Source of the DNA: Peterkaempfera sp044755465
Lineage (GTDB): Bacteria; Actinomycetota; Actinomycetes; Streptomycetales; Streptomycetaceae
DNA: 64,000 nt
NCBI RefSeq assembly: GCF_044755465.1
Contig: NZ_JBIVRB010000011.1
Coordinates: 137,315-201,314, forward strand
Reading direction: 5' to 3'
The notes beneath the pieces are model-generated. The model saw only the letters and a list, made by a program, of their open reading frames with translations, searched no databases and had not been told where the DNA came from. Shown here piece after piece: positions 24,851-32,845 of the stretch (positions are counted from its first letter, which is position 1; the number at the start of each line of letters is the position of its first letter). The position numbers and the translations under genes were made by a program.

Positions 24851-25657
24851 TCACCGCCCCGGGAGCACCATCGCGACCACGGCCACGGCGAGCAGCCCGA
24901 CGTACGCCCAGGCGTAGGTACGGTCGGGGATGCGCGGCGGGCGCCGCCGCAGCACCGCGATCACCGGCAGGGCTCCGAGGAGCAGCGCCGAGGCGGCGCG
25001 CAGGTCGATGAGACCCACCAGGTGCAGGTGTGCGTCCACGGCGGCGGGGAGGGCGGCGCCGCCCAGCGACACGGCGGTGGCCGGAAGCGCGATGGCCAGG
25101 GTGAGGGGGTTGGCCAGCGCGGTCGCCACCCGCATCGTGTGCCCGGCGCGCCGCATCGCGGGGACGGTCATGACGCTGCCGCCCACGCCGAGGAAGGCCG
25201 CGACCGCACCGACCGGTGCGCCGAGTGCGGCCGGCAGCGGACGCGGGGCCTCGGGGGCCGCCTCGACCCGGGTGCGCGGGCGCAGGAAACCGGGACGCAG
25301 GAGCAGATCCACAATGGTGAGCGCGATGTACGCGACGAACGCCCAGCGGGCCGGCCCGGCCGGGGCGAGGCGCGTGGCCAGCGCGCCGACCGAGGCACCG
25401 GCCGCCAGCAGGAGCAGCAGCGTACGGCTGCCGCGCAGCGCGCGGAGCACCCGCCGGGGTGTGACGGCCGTCGCGAACCCCGCGTTCACCACCATCACCA
25501 GGGCCGAGGTGGCCGTCGCCACCCGCATCGCGTCCGCACCGAGTACGGCGTCCGCCCACACCACGACCGGCACCGCGACGAAGCCGCCGCCGAACCCGAA
25601 CAGCACCGTCGTCACCCCGGTGAGGAGCCCGATCCCGATCAACACCACAACGTCCAC
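24851..25657 (-). CDS. TauE/SafE-family membrane permease
   Basis: This 268-residue protein has about eight hydrophobic segments in two homologous halves, each with the glycine-rich turn of the TauE/SafE family (TTVLFGFGGGFVAVPVVV and AAFLGVGGSVMTVPAM). These proteins move small anions such as sulfite, sulfonates or sulfoacetate across the membrane. The GTG at 25657 is chosen for its position just before the first membrane segment and a nearby GGAG; a longer frame to 25804 is unlikely. It is divergent from an AraC regulator. Confidence 0.88.
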   Translation of the reverse strand: MDVVVLIGIGLLTGVTTVLFGFGGGFVAVPVVVWADAVLGADAMRVATATSALVMVVNAGFATAVTPRRVLRALRGSRTLLLLLAAGASVGALATRLAPAGPARWAFVAYIALTIVDLLLRPGFLRPRTRVEAAPEAPRPLPAALGAPVGAVAAFLGVGGSVMTVPAMRRAGHTMRVATALANPLTLAIALPATAVSLGGAALPAAVDAHLHLVGLIDLRAASALLLGALPVIAVLRRRPPRIPDRTYAWAYVGLLAVAVVAMVLPGR

Positions 25658-25742
25658 GGACTCCAGTCCACCAGCTCGGGTGGGCTTCCCGCATGCGATG
25701 GTCGGCACCATTCCTTCGCGTCTCGGCCGGTAGGCTGGCGGG

Positions 25743-26528
25743 GTGAGGAACGTCCCCCTGGCCGACGTCGACCACGTCGACCGGGCCGTGCTGCCGATCG
25801 GCACCGACTACCCGCCGGGCCAGGTACTGGACTGGCACCGACACCGGCGCGCGCAGTTCCTGTACGGCGCCACCGGGGTCATGGTGGTCGACACCGCCGA
25901 GGGCACCTGGACCGTGCCGCCCGAGCGCGCCGTACTGATCCCGGCCGCCACCCGGCACCGGGTCCGGATGCTGGGGGTGAGCACCCGGAGCCTGTACATC
26001 GAGCCGGATGCCGTCCCCTGGTGGCCCGCCACCTGCACGGTCGTGGACGTGCCGCCGCTGCTGCGCGAACTGCTGCTGGCCGCCGTCGAGTTCGAGGCCG
26101 ACTACAGCCTCGCCGGGCGGGAGGGGTGTATCGCCGCGCTCCTCCTGCACGAGATCGCCGCGCGCTCCCCGCTCCCGTTCCACCTCGGGATTCCCGCCGC
26201 GCCCGACCTCGCGGGGCTCTGCCGCGAGTACCTGGCCGCCCCGGACGCCGGCGTCACCAACACCGCCTGGGCCGCGAGCACGGCCATGAGCGAACGGGCC
26301 TTCACCCGGCGTTTCCGCGCCGAGACCGGTGACAGCCCCGCCGTCTGGCGCACCCGGGCCCGCCTGCTCGCCGCCGTCCCGCTGCTGCGCACGGCATCCG
26401 TCAGCGAGGTCAGCAGCCGTCTCGGCTACGCCTCCCCCGCCGCCTTCACCGCCGCCTTCACCCGCGCCTTCGGCCTGCCCCCGTCCCGCTTCACCGCAAG
26501 CCACCAGAGCGGCGGCCCCGGCCGCTGA
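25743..26528 (+). CDS. AraC-family transcriptional regulator
   Basis: This 261-residue regulator has an N-terminal cupin-like sensor (DWHRHRRAQFLYGATGVMVVD) and a C-terminal double HTH (WAASTAMSERAFTRRFRAET and VSSRLGYASPAAFTAAFTRAFG). The GTG at 25743 lies a few bases after TAGGCT, a plausible -10 box, so the mRNA is probably leaderless. It is divergent from the TauE/SafE gene across 85 bases and is a natural candidate to regulate it. Confidence 0.92.
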   Translation: MRNVPLADVDHVDRAVLPIGTDYPPGQVLDWHRHRRAQFLYGATGVMVVDTAEGTWTVPPERAVLIPAATRHRVRMLGVSTRSLYIEPDAVPWWPATCTVVDVPPLLRELLLAAVEFEADYSLAGREGCIAALLLHEIAARSPLPFHLGIPAAPDLAGLCREYLAAPDAGVTNTAWAASTAMSERAFTRRFRAETGDSPAVWRTRARLLAAVPLLRTASVSEVSSRLGYASPAAFTAAFTRAFGLPPSRFTASHQSGGPGR

Positions 26529-26577
26529 AAGCTGTCCGCCGGGCAGCACCTCCGGCAGCCCGCCACCGTCCGAACCC

Positions 26578-26623
26578 GGTGCCGGGCCCCTGCCGCTCGG
26601 GAGGAGAGCAGGGGCCCGGCACC
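26578..26623. terminator. perfect 16-bp hairpin after the araC-type gene
   Basis: GGTGCCGGGCCCCTGC (26578-26593) pairs exactly with its reverse complement at 26608-26623 across a 14-base loop. It lies between the convergent AraC and DUF397 genes and should end both transcripts. A diverged copy of its right arm recurs at about 27028 as part of the tandem duplication. Confidence 0.85.
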
Positions 26624-26625
26624 GC

Positions 26626-26955
26626 TCAGATGGTGGTGGCGGCGAACTCCAGGAAGGCGCCCCACGCTTCGGGGCCGAACGCGAGCTGCGGGCCCTGCTT
26701 GTCCTTGGAGTCACGGACATGCACGGTCTGCGGGCAAGCAGCCACCTCCACGCAGTTACCGCCCTCGCCGCCACTGTGGCTGGACTTGTGCCAGGACATC
26801 GCTACCTCGACACAGTTACCACCGTCACCAGCGCTGTAGCTGGACTTGTACCAGGACAACGCGATTTCGACGCAGTTACCGCCGGAGCCGCCGCTGTAAC
26901 TGGACTTGCGCCAGGTCAACCCGGTTGGTCCGGGGGGAAGTTCCTTGAGGTTCAT
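26626..26955 (-). CDS. DUF397 protein, distal copy with triplicated motif
   Basis: This 109-residue protein has three consecutive 20-residue copies of the DUF397 motif (WRKSSYSGGSGGNCVEIA, WYKSSYSAGDGGNCVEVA, WHKSSHSGGEGGNCVEVA) followed by one ordinary tail (VRDSKDKQGPQLAFGPEAW). Usual DUF397 proteins are about 60-75 residues with one motif. DUF397 proteins work with XRE-DUF5753 regulators, as in the WhiJ-like and Scr1-type pairs. It is the downstream product of a 419-bp tandem duplication and lies 89 bases after its twin, which differs at only a handful of residues. Confidence 0.9.
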   Translation of the reverse strand: MNLKELPPGPTGLTWRKSSYSGGSGGNCVEIALSWYKSSYSAGDGGNCVEVAMSWHKSSHSGGEGGNCVEVAACPQTVHVRDSKDKQGPQLAFGPEAWGAFLEFAATTI

Positions 26956-27044
26956 GCTTCTCCCGACATCGTCTCGATGAAGGCCGGCGACTCCCGGGGC
27001 ATGAGCACCTGCGACCGGTGGAACCCGCAGGGGCCCGGAGCCGA

Positions 27045-27374
27045 TCAGATGGTGGTAGCGGCGAACTCCACGAAGGCGCCCCACGCTTCGGGGCTGAACG
27101 CGAGCTGCGGGCCCTGCTTGTCCTTGGAGTCACGGACATGCACAGTCTGCGGGCAAGCAGCCACCTCGACGCAGTTACCGCCCTCGCCGTCGCTGTGGCT
27201 GGACTTGTGCCAAGACATCGCTACCTCGACACAGTTACCACCGTCGCCGTCGCTGTAGCTGGACTTGTACCAAGAGAGTGCCACCTCGACGCAGTTGCCA
27301 CCGTCACCACCGCTGTAGCTGGACTTGCGCCAGGTCAATTCGGCCGGGCCGGGGGGGAGTTCCTTGACGTTCAT
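27045..27374 (-). CDS. DUF397 protein, proximal copy with triplicated motif
   Basis: This 109-residue protein is nearly identical to its neighbour and again has three tandem WxKSSxSxGxGGNCVEVA motifs before a single tail. Its ATG overlaps the stop of the XRE-DUF5753 gene by four bases (ATGA), so the two are translationally coupled. The partner protein is thus made in fixed proportion to the regulator. The role, as an antagonist or toxin/antitoxin-like partner of the regulator, is inferred from the family. Confidence 0.92.
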   Translation of the reverse strand: MNVKELPPGPAELTWRKSSYSGGDGGNCVEVALSWYKSSYSDGDGGNCVEVAMSWHKSSHSDGEGGNCVEVAACPQTVHVRDSKDKQGPQLAFSPEAWGAFVEFAATTI

Positions 27375-28192
27375 ACCTCTCCCAACATCTTCTCGATGAA
27401 GGCCAGCGACTCCCGGGGCGTGAGAGCCTGCGCCCGGAGGACCCCGTAGCGGATGGCGATGTCGCGCACCTCCGCCTGGTCGGTGATCAGGGTACTGCGG
27501 CTCTGGCCCTCCAGGTAGGCCACCTGCTGGCGCCCGCGAGGCGTCAGCAGCGTGAAGGGTCCACCAGCCCCGGCATTGTCCTCCCGATCCAGCGGCATCA
27601 CCTGAAGTTCGACATTGCGCAACTGGCCAACGTCCAAAAGGCGCCCCAACTGGCCCTGCTGCACATCGTGTCCGCCGTAGGGACGGCGCAGCACCGACTC
27701 GTCGACGACGAAGCCGAAGATCCCGGCGGGCTTCCGGTACAGGACTTCCTGCCGCGCCATCCGGGACGCCACGCCCTGCTCGATCGCCTCCTCACCCAGT
27801 ACTGGACGCCGCATGGCATAGACGGCCCGTGCGTAGTCCTCCGTCTGCAACAGGCCGTCGAACGCCACGGTGTCGTACGCGTACCGTTCCGCTGCCTCGC
27901 CCTCCAGCACGGCGTAGTCGCGGAAGAACGCCGGGAACCGTGCCTCGGACACCGGCTTCTTCATCTCCATCAGCAGGCCGCCGGCCTTCAGCGCGGCGTC
28001 CGCACTGTCGATGAAGTCCGGCTGGGCCACTCGCCGCCCCTGCTCGATCGAGGCGATGGTGTCCTCGGAGTAGCCCAGCTTTCTGCTCAGTTCGAGTTGG
28101 GTCAGCCCCTCCCGTTCCCGGAGGATCTTCACCTGCCGGCCGAAGCCCTTGAGGATGCTCTTCCCCGAGTCGTCCGATGCGTGAATGCCCAT
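27371..28192 (-). CDS. XRE-family regulator with DUF5753 domain
   Basis: This 273-residue protein has an N-terminal Cro/C1-type HTH (GFGRQVKILREREGLTQLEL, LGYSEDTIASIEQGRR) and a C-terminal DUF5753 domain (residues about 95-270, with YDTVAFDGLLQTEDYARAVY and LPLDREDN-like QVMPLDREDN). Such proteins pair with DUF397 partners in development and antibiotic control in Streptomyces (WhiJ family; Scr1 type). The ATG at 28192 has GGAGGG 7 bases upstream. The stop overlaps the DUF397 start by four bases. Confidence 0.93.
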   Translation of the reverse strand: MGIHASDDSGKSILKGFGRQVKILREREGLTQLELSRKLGYSEDTIASIEQGRRVAQPDFIDSADAALKAGGLLMEMKKPVSEARFPAFFRDYAVLEGEAAERYAYDTVAFDGLLQTEDYARAVYAMRRPVLGEEAIEQGVASRMARQEVLYRKPAGIFGFVVDESVLRRPYGGHDVQQGQLGRLLDVGQLRNVELQVMPLDREDNAGAGGPFTLLTPRGRQQVAYLEGQSRSTLITDQAEVRDIAIRYGVLRAQALTPRESLAFIEKMLGEV

Positions 28193-28654
28193 GTCCGTCC
28201 CTCCCGACGTTCCGTCTGCGTGCTAACGGAGCCCGGTGCCCCACCGTCACGGCGTCCGCCTGGTACGGAAACCGACCGCAGCCGTACCACCACCGTGCGT
28301 ACCCGCCGACGCCGTGCTCAGGCTACTTCCGGCCGCATCCCACCGGGCCAGGAAGTCCGAAAACCACCGCTACTGACCGACTCTGACGCCGAACGCGGAA
28401 ATGCCCGGCCACGTCCACCGGGGGGTGCGGACGCGACCGGGCCATGGAGAACGCTAGCCGTGCCCATGACAAATAGTCAATCCAACGCTCAGCCTTGCCC
28501 TGAAGGTCAGTTGAACGGTCGTACGCTCCAACCCGTCCGATCGGTCGGCACTCCGCGACCGGATCAGTACGACCCCCAACCGCATGCGGGCGGTGTACAG
28601 CAGGCCCTCAGAGGGCATGACCGTGAGGCCACGTGCACAACCACGCGCGGCCTC
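28193..28654. other. non-coding gap between XRE gene and mobile island
   Basis: This 462-base stretch has no convincing gene. It should contain the promoter for the XRE/DUF397 operon. TCCAACGCTCAGCCTTG at 28481-28497 loosely resembles the nearby IS left end (TCCAACCTCAGCTTG), but the match is too short to call. Confidence 0.5.
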
Positions 28655-28673
28655 CACTGAGGCTTTTCCAACC

Positions 28674-28908
28674 TCAGCTTGACGTCGCCAGGTGAAGGGC
28701 GAGCACGGCCTTGACCAGGTCGGTGATGCGGGTGGTGCTGCGGCGGAGCTTGCGCGGCAGACGCCAGGACTTCAGGGTGGCCGTCGCCTGCTCGCCGACC
28801 GCGCGGATCCTGGCGTGGGAGAGGTTGACGGCCTTCCGGCCCGCGGAGAGCTTCTCCCAGCGGCCGCGGTACGGCACCCGAATGGTGCCGCCGGCGCCCT
28901 GGTACCCC
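28674..28908 (-). pseudogene. C-terminal fragment of IS5-like transposase
   Basis: Seventy-eight codons remain, reading GYQGAGGTIRVPYRGRWEKL, then LSHARIRAVGEQATATLK and TDLVKAVLALHLATSS, the typical end of Streptomyces IS5-group DDE transposases. There is no start codon of its own. It is the continuation of the fragment at 31696-32217 and carries the final catalytic Glu region (RAVGEQ). Confidence 0.85.
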
Positions 28909-29027
28909 TAATGCGTTGTGTACGCGGTCCGGAACCACCCCGCAGAAGGGTCCGGACTGTGCGGAACGGATACCTGGCCTCGCCCCTGGATCTTGAGTCC
29001 TCAGAGTAGAGCGGCAGCGGTTCCGCA

Positions 29028-29141
29028 GTGCGTTTCGTGGCGGCCGGTGGGCGTCGGGATGACTCCGACACCCCTTCGGCCCGGTGAGGCCTTGGACAAG
29101 ACAGGCAGCGCCCGGCGTCCTCCGACCGCCACGAAACGCAC
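29028..29141. repeat. 114-bp inverted-repeat unit inside the nested insertion
   Basis: GTGCGTTTCGTGGCGGCCGG (29028-29047) and its reverse complement with one mismatch (29122-29141) flank 74 bases that themselves hold a short GTCGG/CCGAC hairpin. It lies 220 bases upstream of the IS110 transposase. It could be a small non-autonomous element, or part of a structured RNA linked to the transposon. Confidence 0.7.
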
Positions 29142-29149
29142 CGGCCCCC

Positions 29150-29348
29150 ACCGATCGTTGGCCCTGGTGGTGCGAGCCCGCCGCACGGTTACCTCCCCTT
29201 GTCTCCGCGAGCCGACGAGCTCTGGGATAGACCGAGGCCCGTGCGGTGCGCTGGTGCCGCGGACGGCTAGTGAGATGGCGGACCGAAGAGTCCTGGCATT
29301 AGGTCGCCGCGTGGCCCGCATGTGCTCGTGACCAGCGCAAGCAACCGG
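29150..29348 (+). ncRNA. candidate bridge RNA region of the IS110-family element
   Basis: IS110-group elements encode a bridge RNA in the non-coding left end just upstream of the transposase. This ~200-base region is non-coding, sits in that place and has pairing arms CCGCACGG (29181-29188) and CCGTGCGG (29239-29246) around smaller helices. The exact element end is not known; CCCTTGTCTCCG at 29196 resembles CCCTTGTGAGTCTCCG at 30665 beyond the gene and may mark the boundaries. This is position-based inference. Confidence 0.35.
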
Positions 29349-29363
29349 ATGAAAGGTGCAGAT

Positions 29364-30599
29364 GTGACGGTGTTCTGTGGCATCGACTGGGCGGAGAAGC
29401 ATCACGATGTCGCCCTGGTCGACGAGGCCGGCAAGCTCCTCGCCAAGGCCCGCATCAGCGACGACGCGGCTGGCTACCGCAAGCTGCTGGACATGCTCGC
29501 CGGGCACGGCGACACCGAGGCCGAGCCGATACCGGTGGCCATCGAGACCTCCCGCGGCCTGCTCGTGGCCGTCCTGCGTGCCGGCAAGCGGCAGGTCTTC
29601 GCGATCAACCCGCTGGCCGCCTCGCGCTATCGCGACCGGCACGGCGTGTCCCGCAAGAAGTCCGACCCCGGTGACGCCCTGGTCCTGGCGAACATCCTGC
29701 GCACCGACCTGCACATGCACCGGCCGCTGCCCGCCGACAGCGACCTGGTCAAGGCCATCGCCGTTCTCGCCCGCGCCCAACAGGACGCCGTCTGGAATCG
29801 CCAGCAGATCGGCAACCAGCTCCGGTCCCTGCTGCGCGAGTACTACCCCGCCGCGCTGAACGCGTTCCTGACCGGCCGACACGGAGGCCTCGCCCGCCCC
29901 GAGGCCCGGGCCATACTCGCAATCGCCCCCACCCCGGCGAAGGCGGCGAAGCTGACGAAGACGCAGATCCGCGCCGCCCTCAAGCGGGCCGGCCGCCAGC
30001 GCGGCGCCGACGCCGAGACCGACCGCCTGCAAGTGGTCTTCCGCGCCGAGTACGCCCGCCAGGCCCCCCTCGTCGAGGAGGCCATGGGCACGCGGATGCT
30101 CGCCCTGCTCCGCCAGTTCGACGCCGCCGCGCAGAGCGCCGACGACCTCGCCCAGGCGGTCGAAGAATCCTTCCACCAGCACCGGGACGCCGAGGTGATC
30201 CTCAGCTTCCCCGGTCTCGGGCCCCAGCTCGGCGCCCGCGTTCTCGCCGAGATCGGCGACGACCGCAACCGGTTCGCCGACGCCCGCGCGCTCAAGGCAT
30301 ACGCGGGCTCCGCCCCGGTCACCCGCGCCTCCGGCAAGAAGCACTACGTCGGCCGCCGCTTCGTCAAGAACGACCGCCTCGTCCACGCCGGCTACCTCTG
30401 GGCCTTCTGCGCGCTCAGGGCTTCGCCCGGTGCCGACGCCCACTACCGCCGTCGCCGCGAACGCGGAGACTGGCACGCCGCAGCCACCCGTAACCTGCTC
30501 AACCGGATGCTCGGCCAGCTCTTCCACTGCCTCCAGAACGGGATCCACTTCGACGAGCAACGAGCTTTCGCCCCCTTCGCTCACTTGGCCGCCGCTTGA
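29364..30599 (+). CDS. IS110-family transposase (recombinase), intact
   Basis: This 411-residue protein has an N-terminal RuvC-like DEDD domain (FCGIDWAEKHHDVALVD, VAIETSRGLLV, KKSDPGDALVLANILR) and a C-terminal Transposase_20 domain (ILSFPGLGPQLGARVLAEIG, YAGSAPVTRASGKK) with the catalytic Ser. No frameshift or stop interrupts it. GTG at 29364 is chosen because AAAGG lies 6-7 bases upstream and the product then begins MTVFCGIDWAEKHHD, the usual start; ATG 29349 and GTG 29322 are alternatives. IS110 elements lack classic terminal repeats and use RNA-guided recombination. Confidence 0.95.
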   Translation: MTVFCGIDWAEKHHDVALVDEAGKLLAKARISDDAAGYRKLLDMLAGHGDTEAEPIPVAIETSRGLLVAVLRAGKRQVFAINPLAASRYRDRHGVSRKKSDPGDALVLANILRTDLHMHRPLPADSDLVKAIAVLARAQQDAVWNRQQIGNQLRSLLREYYPAALNAFLTGRHGGLARPEARAILAIAPTPAKAAKLTKTQIRAALKRAGRQRGADAETDRLQVVFRAEYARQAPLVEEAMGTRMLALLRQFDAAAQSADDLAQAVEESFHQHRDAEVILSFPGLGPQLGARVLAEIGDDRNRFADARALKAYAGSAPVTRASGKKHYVGRRFVKNDRLVHAGYLWAFCALRASPGADAHYRRRRERGDWHAAATRNLLNRMLGQLFHCLQNGIHFDEQRAFAPFAHLAAA

Positions 30600-30738
30600 C
30601 TGTTCTCGGAAGGTGACCGGTGACCGGGAGTCCGCTGCAGCAACGAGATCGGGAGCCACTCGTGCCCTTGTGAGTCTCCGTCCTGAGGACTGCTTGCGCG
30701 GTCAGTCGAGGCGGAGGGCTTCACCCGCGTCGGCGACC

Positions 30739-31551
30739 TCAGATGGCGAGTGACGGGTCGAGTGCCAGGCCAGCGTCGACCACCATGGCGGTGAAGTCGG
30801 TCGTGTCGCGTCCCAGGCGGTCGGGTGCGCCGTCGTAGGAGGACGGCGTGTCGGAGGCTTCGCGGATCCGTAGGGCTTCGGTGACGATCGGCTGCCAGCG
30901 CGGTTCAAAGGCGCTCAGGGCGTACCGGCCGGCGCCGCTCTTCGAGGTGAGGTTTCCCGTGGCGAGCAGGTGGTGCAGGCGGCTGACGCCGAGCACGCAC
31001 CATTCGGCGGCCTCAGTGGTAGATGCCTCCTCCGGGCTCTGCGCCAGCGCCTGGGCGATCTCACTCCAGTAGCTGGCCAGGTTGCCGTGGCTGTAGGCGC
31101 GCAGGGCGACGTCGTCGGTCCACACCTCGGCGTCGGTGAGCGCCGGACCGCGCACGGCCACGCCATGGCGGGCGAGTTCGTGCCAGGTGACCGGGTTCAC
31201 GTCGCCGAACCGGCCTGCCTTCTTGAAGGTGCCGGCCTGGGTGCAGGGGAGGTCCGGGCACATCTCCGGCGGCTGGGTCAGATCCTGGCGCAGGGCGTGG
31301 AACCCGTCGAAGAAAGGCCGGGGGCACCGCTCGCGCACGACCTGGTGGGCGGCGGCGAGCGCGTCGAGCGCGTCGGCGTCGGGGCGCCGCGTCAGCACGG
31401 CAACAAAGTCGATGTCGCTGCGGTCCGGATAGAACTCACCGAAGCCGAGGGAGCCGTGCAGGTAGAGCCCTTCGACCAGACCGGGCGAGGCATCGTCGAT
31501 CGCGGCCAGGAACGTGGATGTCGTCCGGTGGACTTCCGACGGCAGAGACAT
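30739..31551 (-). CDS. nucleotidyltransferase with C-terminal DUF4111-like domain
   Basis: This 270-residue protein has the nucleotidyltransferase signature LHGSLGFGEFYPDRSDIDFV, with the GS pair at 33-34 and DxD at 46-48, as in ANT(3'')-type adenylyltransferases. A helical C-terminal domain follows (YSHGNLASYWSEIA, EWCVLGVSRLHHLL). It could modify a small molecule such as an aminoglycoside, but resistance is not demonstrated. The ATG at 31551 has a weak GGGTGG upstream. It lies inside the split IS5-like element, so it arrived as cargo or by a separate insertion. Confidence 0.8.
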   Translation of the reverse strand: MSLPSEVHRTTSTFLAAIDDASPGLVEGLYLHGSLGFGEFYPDRSDIDFVAVLTRRPDADALDALAAAHQVVRERCPRPFFDGFHALRQDLTQPPEMCPDLPCTQAGTFKKAGRFGDVNPVTWHELARHGVAVRGPALTDAEVWTDDVALRAYSHGNLASYWSEIAQALAQSPEEASTTEAAEWCVLGVSRLHHLLATGNLTSKSGAGRYALSAFEPRWQPIVTEALRIREASDTPSSYDGAPDRLGRDTTDFTAMVVDAGLALDPSLAI

Positions 31552-31695
31552 GGCAGCCACCCTAGCCAGAAAACTCATCGGCTCGTGCAGGAACCAATCA
31601 AGACCACCTCTCGTCGCCTGGGAAGCGACCCGCAAGGCGACCGCGTCGACGATGCGGCCATCTGGCCCGGCTTGACTCTTCGCAAGGTGAGATGT

Positions 31696-32217
31696 CTTGT
31701 CCGCCCAGCAGCGCACGCCGGCCTCGGCCGGCGCCCCGATGACGCCGTGGGTGCGGGCCGCTTTGACGTCGTGGACCGCGCCGGGCAGGGCGGGCAAGGC
31801 CCACGGCAGCCGCCCGAACGGGTCGGCGATGACCTGCGCGTTCATGCCGTGCTTCTTGTGCTTGCCCGAGTGGAAGGGCCGGTCGGCGGCGATGCGGTCG
31901 ATGGGCGGCAGGGTGCCGTCCAGGATCACGAACGCCGTGTGTGCGGCGGTGCGGGCGGCTGTGGCGGGGTCTGGGGCGACGGCGGCCGGGACCTCCACCG
32001 CCTCGGCGACGTAGCGGTGGACAGTGGCGGTCCCGACGCCGAATCCGGCCGCGAGCTGGGCGTGGGTGTGGCCGCACCGCGGATGGGCCAGGACCGGCAG
32101 GGCCTGCCGGTCCGCGCTCGGCCGGCGCCACCGCGTGCCCCGCTCCAGGCGCCGGGCGGACAGCAGGCGGGAGAGGGTCGAGCTGGACAGATCGATCCCT
32201 GATGGGTAGACAAGCAC
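31696..32217 (-). pseudogene. N-terminal fragment of IS5-like transposase
   Basis: From the GTG at 32217 (GGAG 7 bases upstream), 174 codons read as an IS5-group transposase: LVYPSGIDLSSSTLSRLL, HAQLAAGFGVGTATVHRY, FVILDGTLPPIDRIAADRPF, SGKHKKHGMNAQVIADPFGR and CWADK. At 31695 the frame passes into unrelated DNA. The two Asp regions of the DDE triad are here; the Glu lies on the other fragment at 28674-28908. The gene cannot work as it stands. Confidence 0.88.
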
Positions 32218-32368
32218 GTGAAGCTCCGGGCGGGCAGGTCGATCTTGGTCGACAACCCATCTACCAGGAGCTTCACCTCTTCCAGGACACCACCCCCACG
32301 CCAACCGGCCAGCCGCTCAGCCAAGTTGGAAACAGCTCACTGAGCGATGTCCTCCACTACCAGGGATC

Positions 32369-32845
32369 ATGAGCAAACCTGATCACGCACCCTGGCCACC
32401 CGGGCTCCTCCTCAGGGCGGCCGGGGGCCTGCTCGTACTGCTCGTGCTCGGCGCCGTGCTGGCAGTGGCGACGGTCCTGTACTACTCGTACCGTCTGCAC
32501 ACCGCACAGGGCGAAGGGCTCAAGCAAGCAGCGGACAGTATGAACCGCATGGTGCATACGGAGACCGATCGCCTGCGGACAGCCAACCGCGACGGAATCC
32601 TGACCGACCAGGAGATACGGACGGCGCTGCTGGAGAGCGGGCTGCGCAGCATCGAACGGACACCCTCAAGCACCCTGATCGTTGCAAAACTGCACGCAGA
32701 CGCACCCGGCGCGTTCAGTTCAGTCGACGCGAGCGGGTGCTACCTCTTCACCGCGCGCACCGACGGCACGGTGACTGCCGAGGTGCTTCCGTCCTGCCCA
32801 CCGCCGACATGGCCTCCGCAACCGCCGAGGACGACATCGAGCTGA
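32369..32845 (+). CDS. hypothetical membrane-anchored protein
   Basis: This 158-residue protein has one N-terminal membrane segment (residues about 14-42, rich in Leu/Val) and a soluble outer part that includes ALLESGLRSIERTPSSTLIVAKLHAD. I do not recognise a family. The ATG at 32369 has AGGGA upstream. Its last ~19 residues (SCPPPTWPPQPPRTTSS) look like out-of-frame coding, because a second frame with normal codon usage opens at 32809; a frameshift in the sequence is likely. Confidence 0.6.
   Translation: MSKPDHAPWPPGLLLRAAGGLLVLLVLGAVLAVATVLYYSYRLHTAQGEGLKQAADSMNRMVHTETDRLRTANRDGILTDQEIRTALLESGLRSIERTPSSTLIVAKLHADAPGAFSSVDASGCYLFTARTDGTVTAEVLPSCPPPTWPPQPPRTTSS

Larger units (their letters stand above)
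26609..27443. repeat. 419-bp tandem duplication covering XRE tail and DUF397
   Basis: The two units run from about 26609 to 27027 and 27028 to 27443, offset by 419 bases. Each carries a DUF397 gene plus the last ~70 bases of the XRE gene on its upstream side. In the distal unit that tail is a non-functional remnant just before the DUF397 ATG, including the relic ATGA overlap. Divergence is low, so the event looks fairly recent. Confidence 0.85.
28655..32342. mobile_element. IS5-like element split by nested insertion (about 3.7 kb)
   Basis: The ends are imperfect inverted repeats: CACTGAGGCTTTTCCAAC at 28655-28672 and, on the minus strand, CAGTGAGCTGTTTCCAAC at 32342-32325 (14 of 18 match). 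Between them one IS5-family transposase gene is cut in two: codons up to WADK end at 31696, and the expected continuation (GYQGAGG) starts at 28908. The intervening ~2.79 kb holds an intact IS110-family transposase, a structured non-coding region and a nucleotidyltransferase gene. Target duplications could not be assigned. Confidence 0.75.

Noticed and set aside
28481..28497. A second IS5-like left end
   Set aside because: Only short gapped similarity (TCCAACGCTCAGCCTTG) to the confirmed end; no element follows it.
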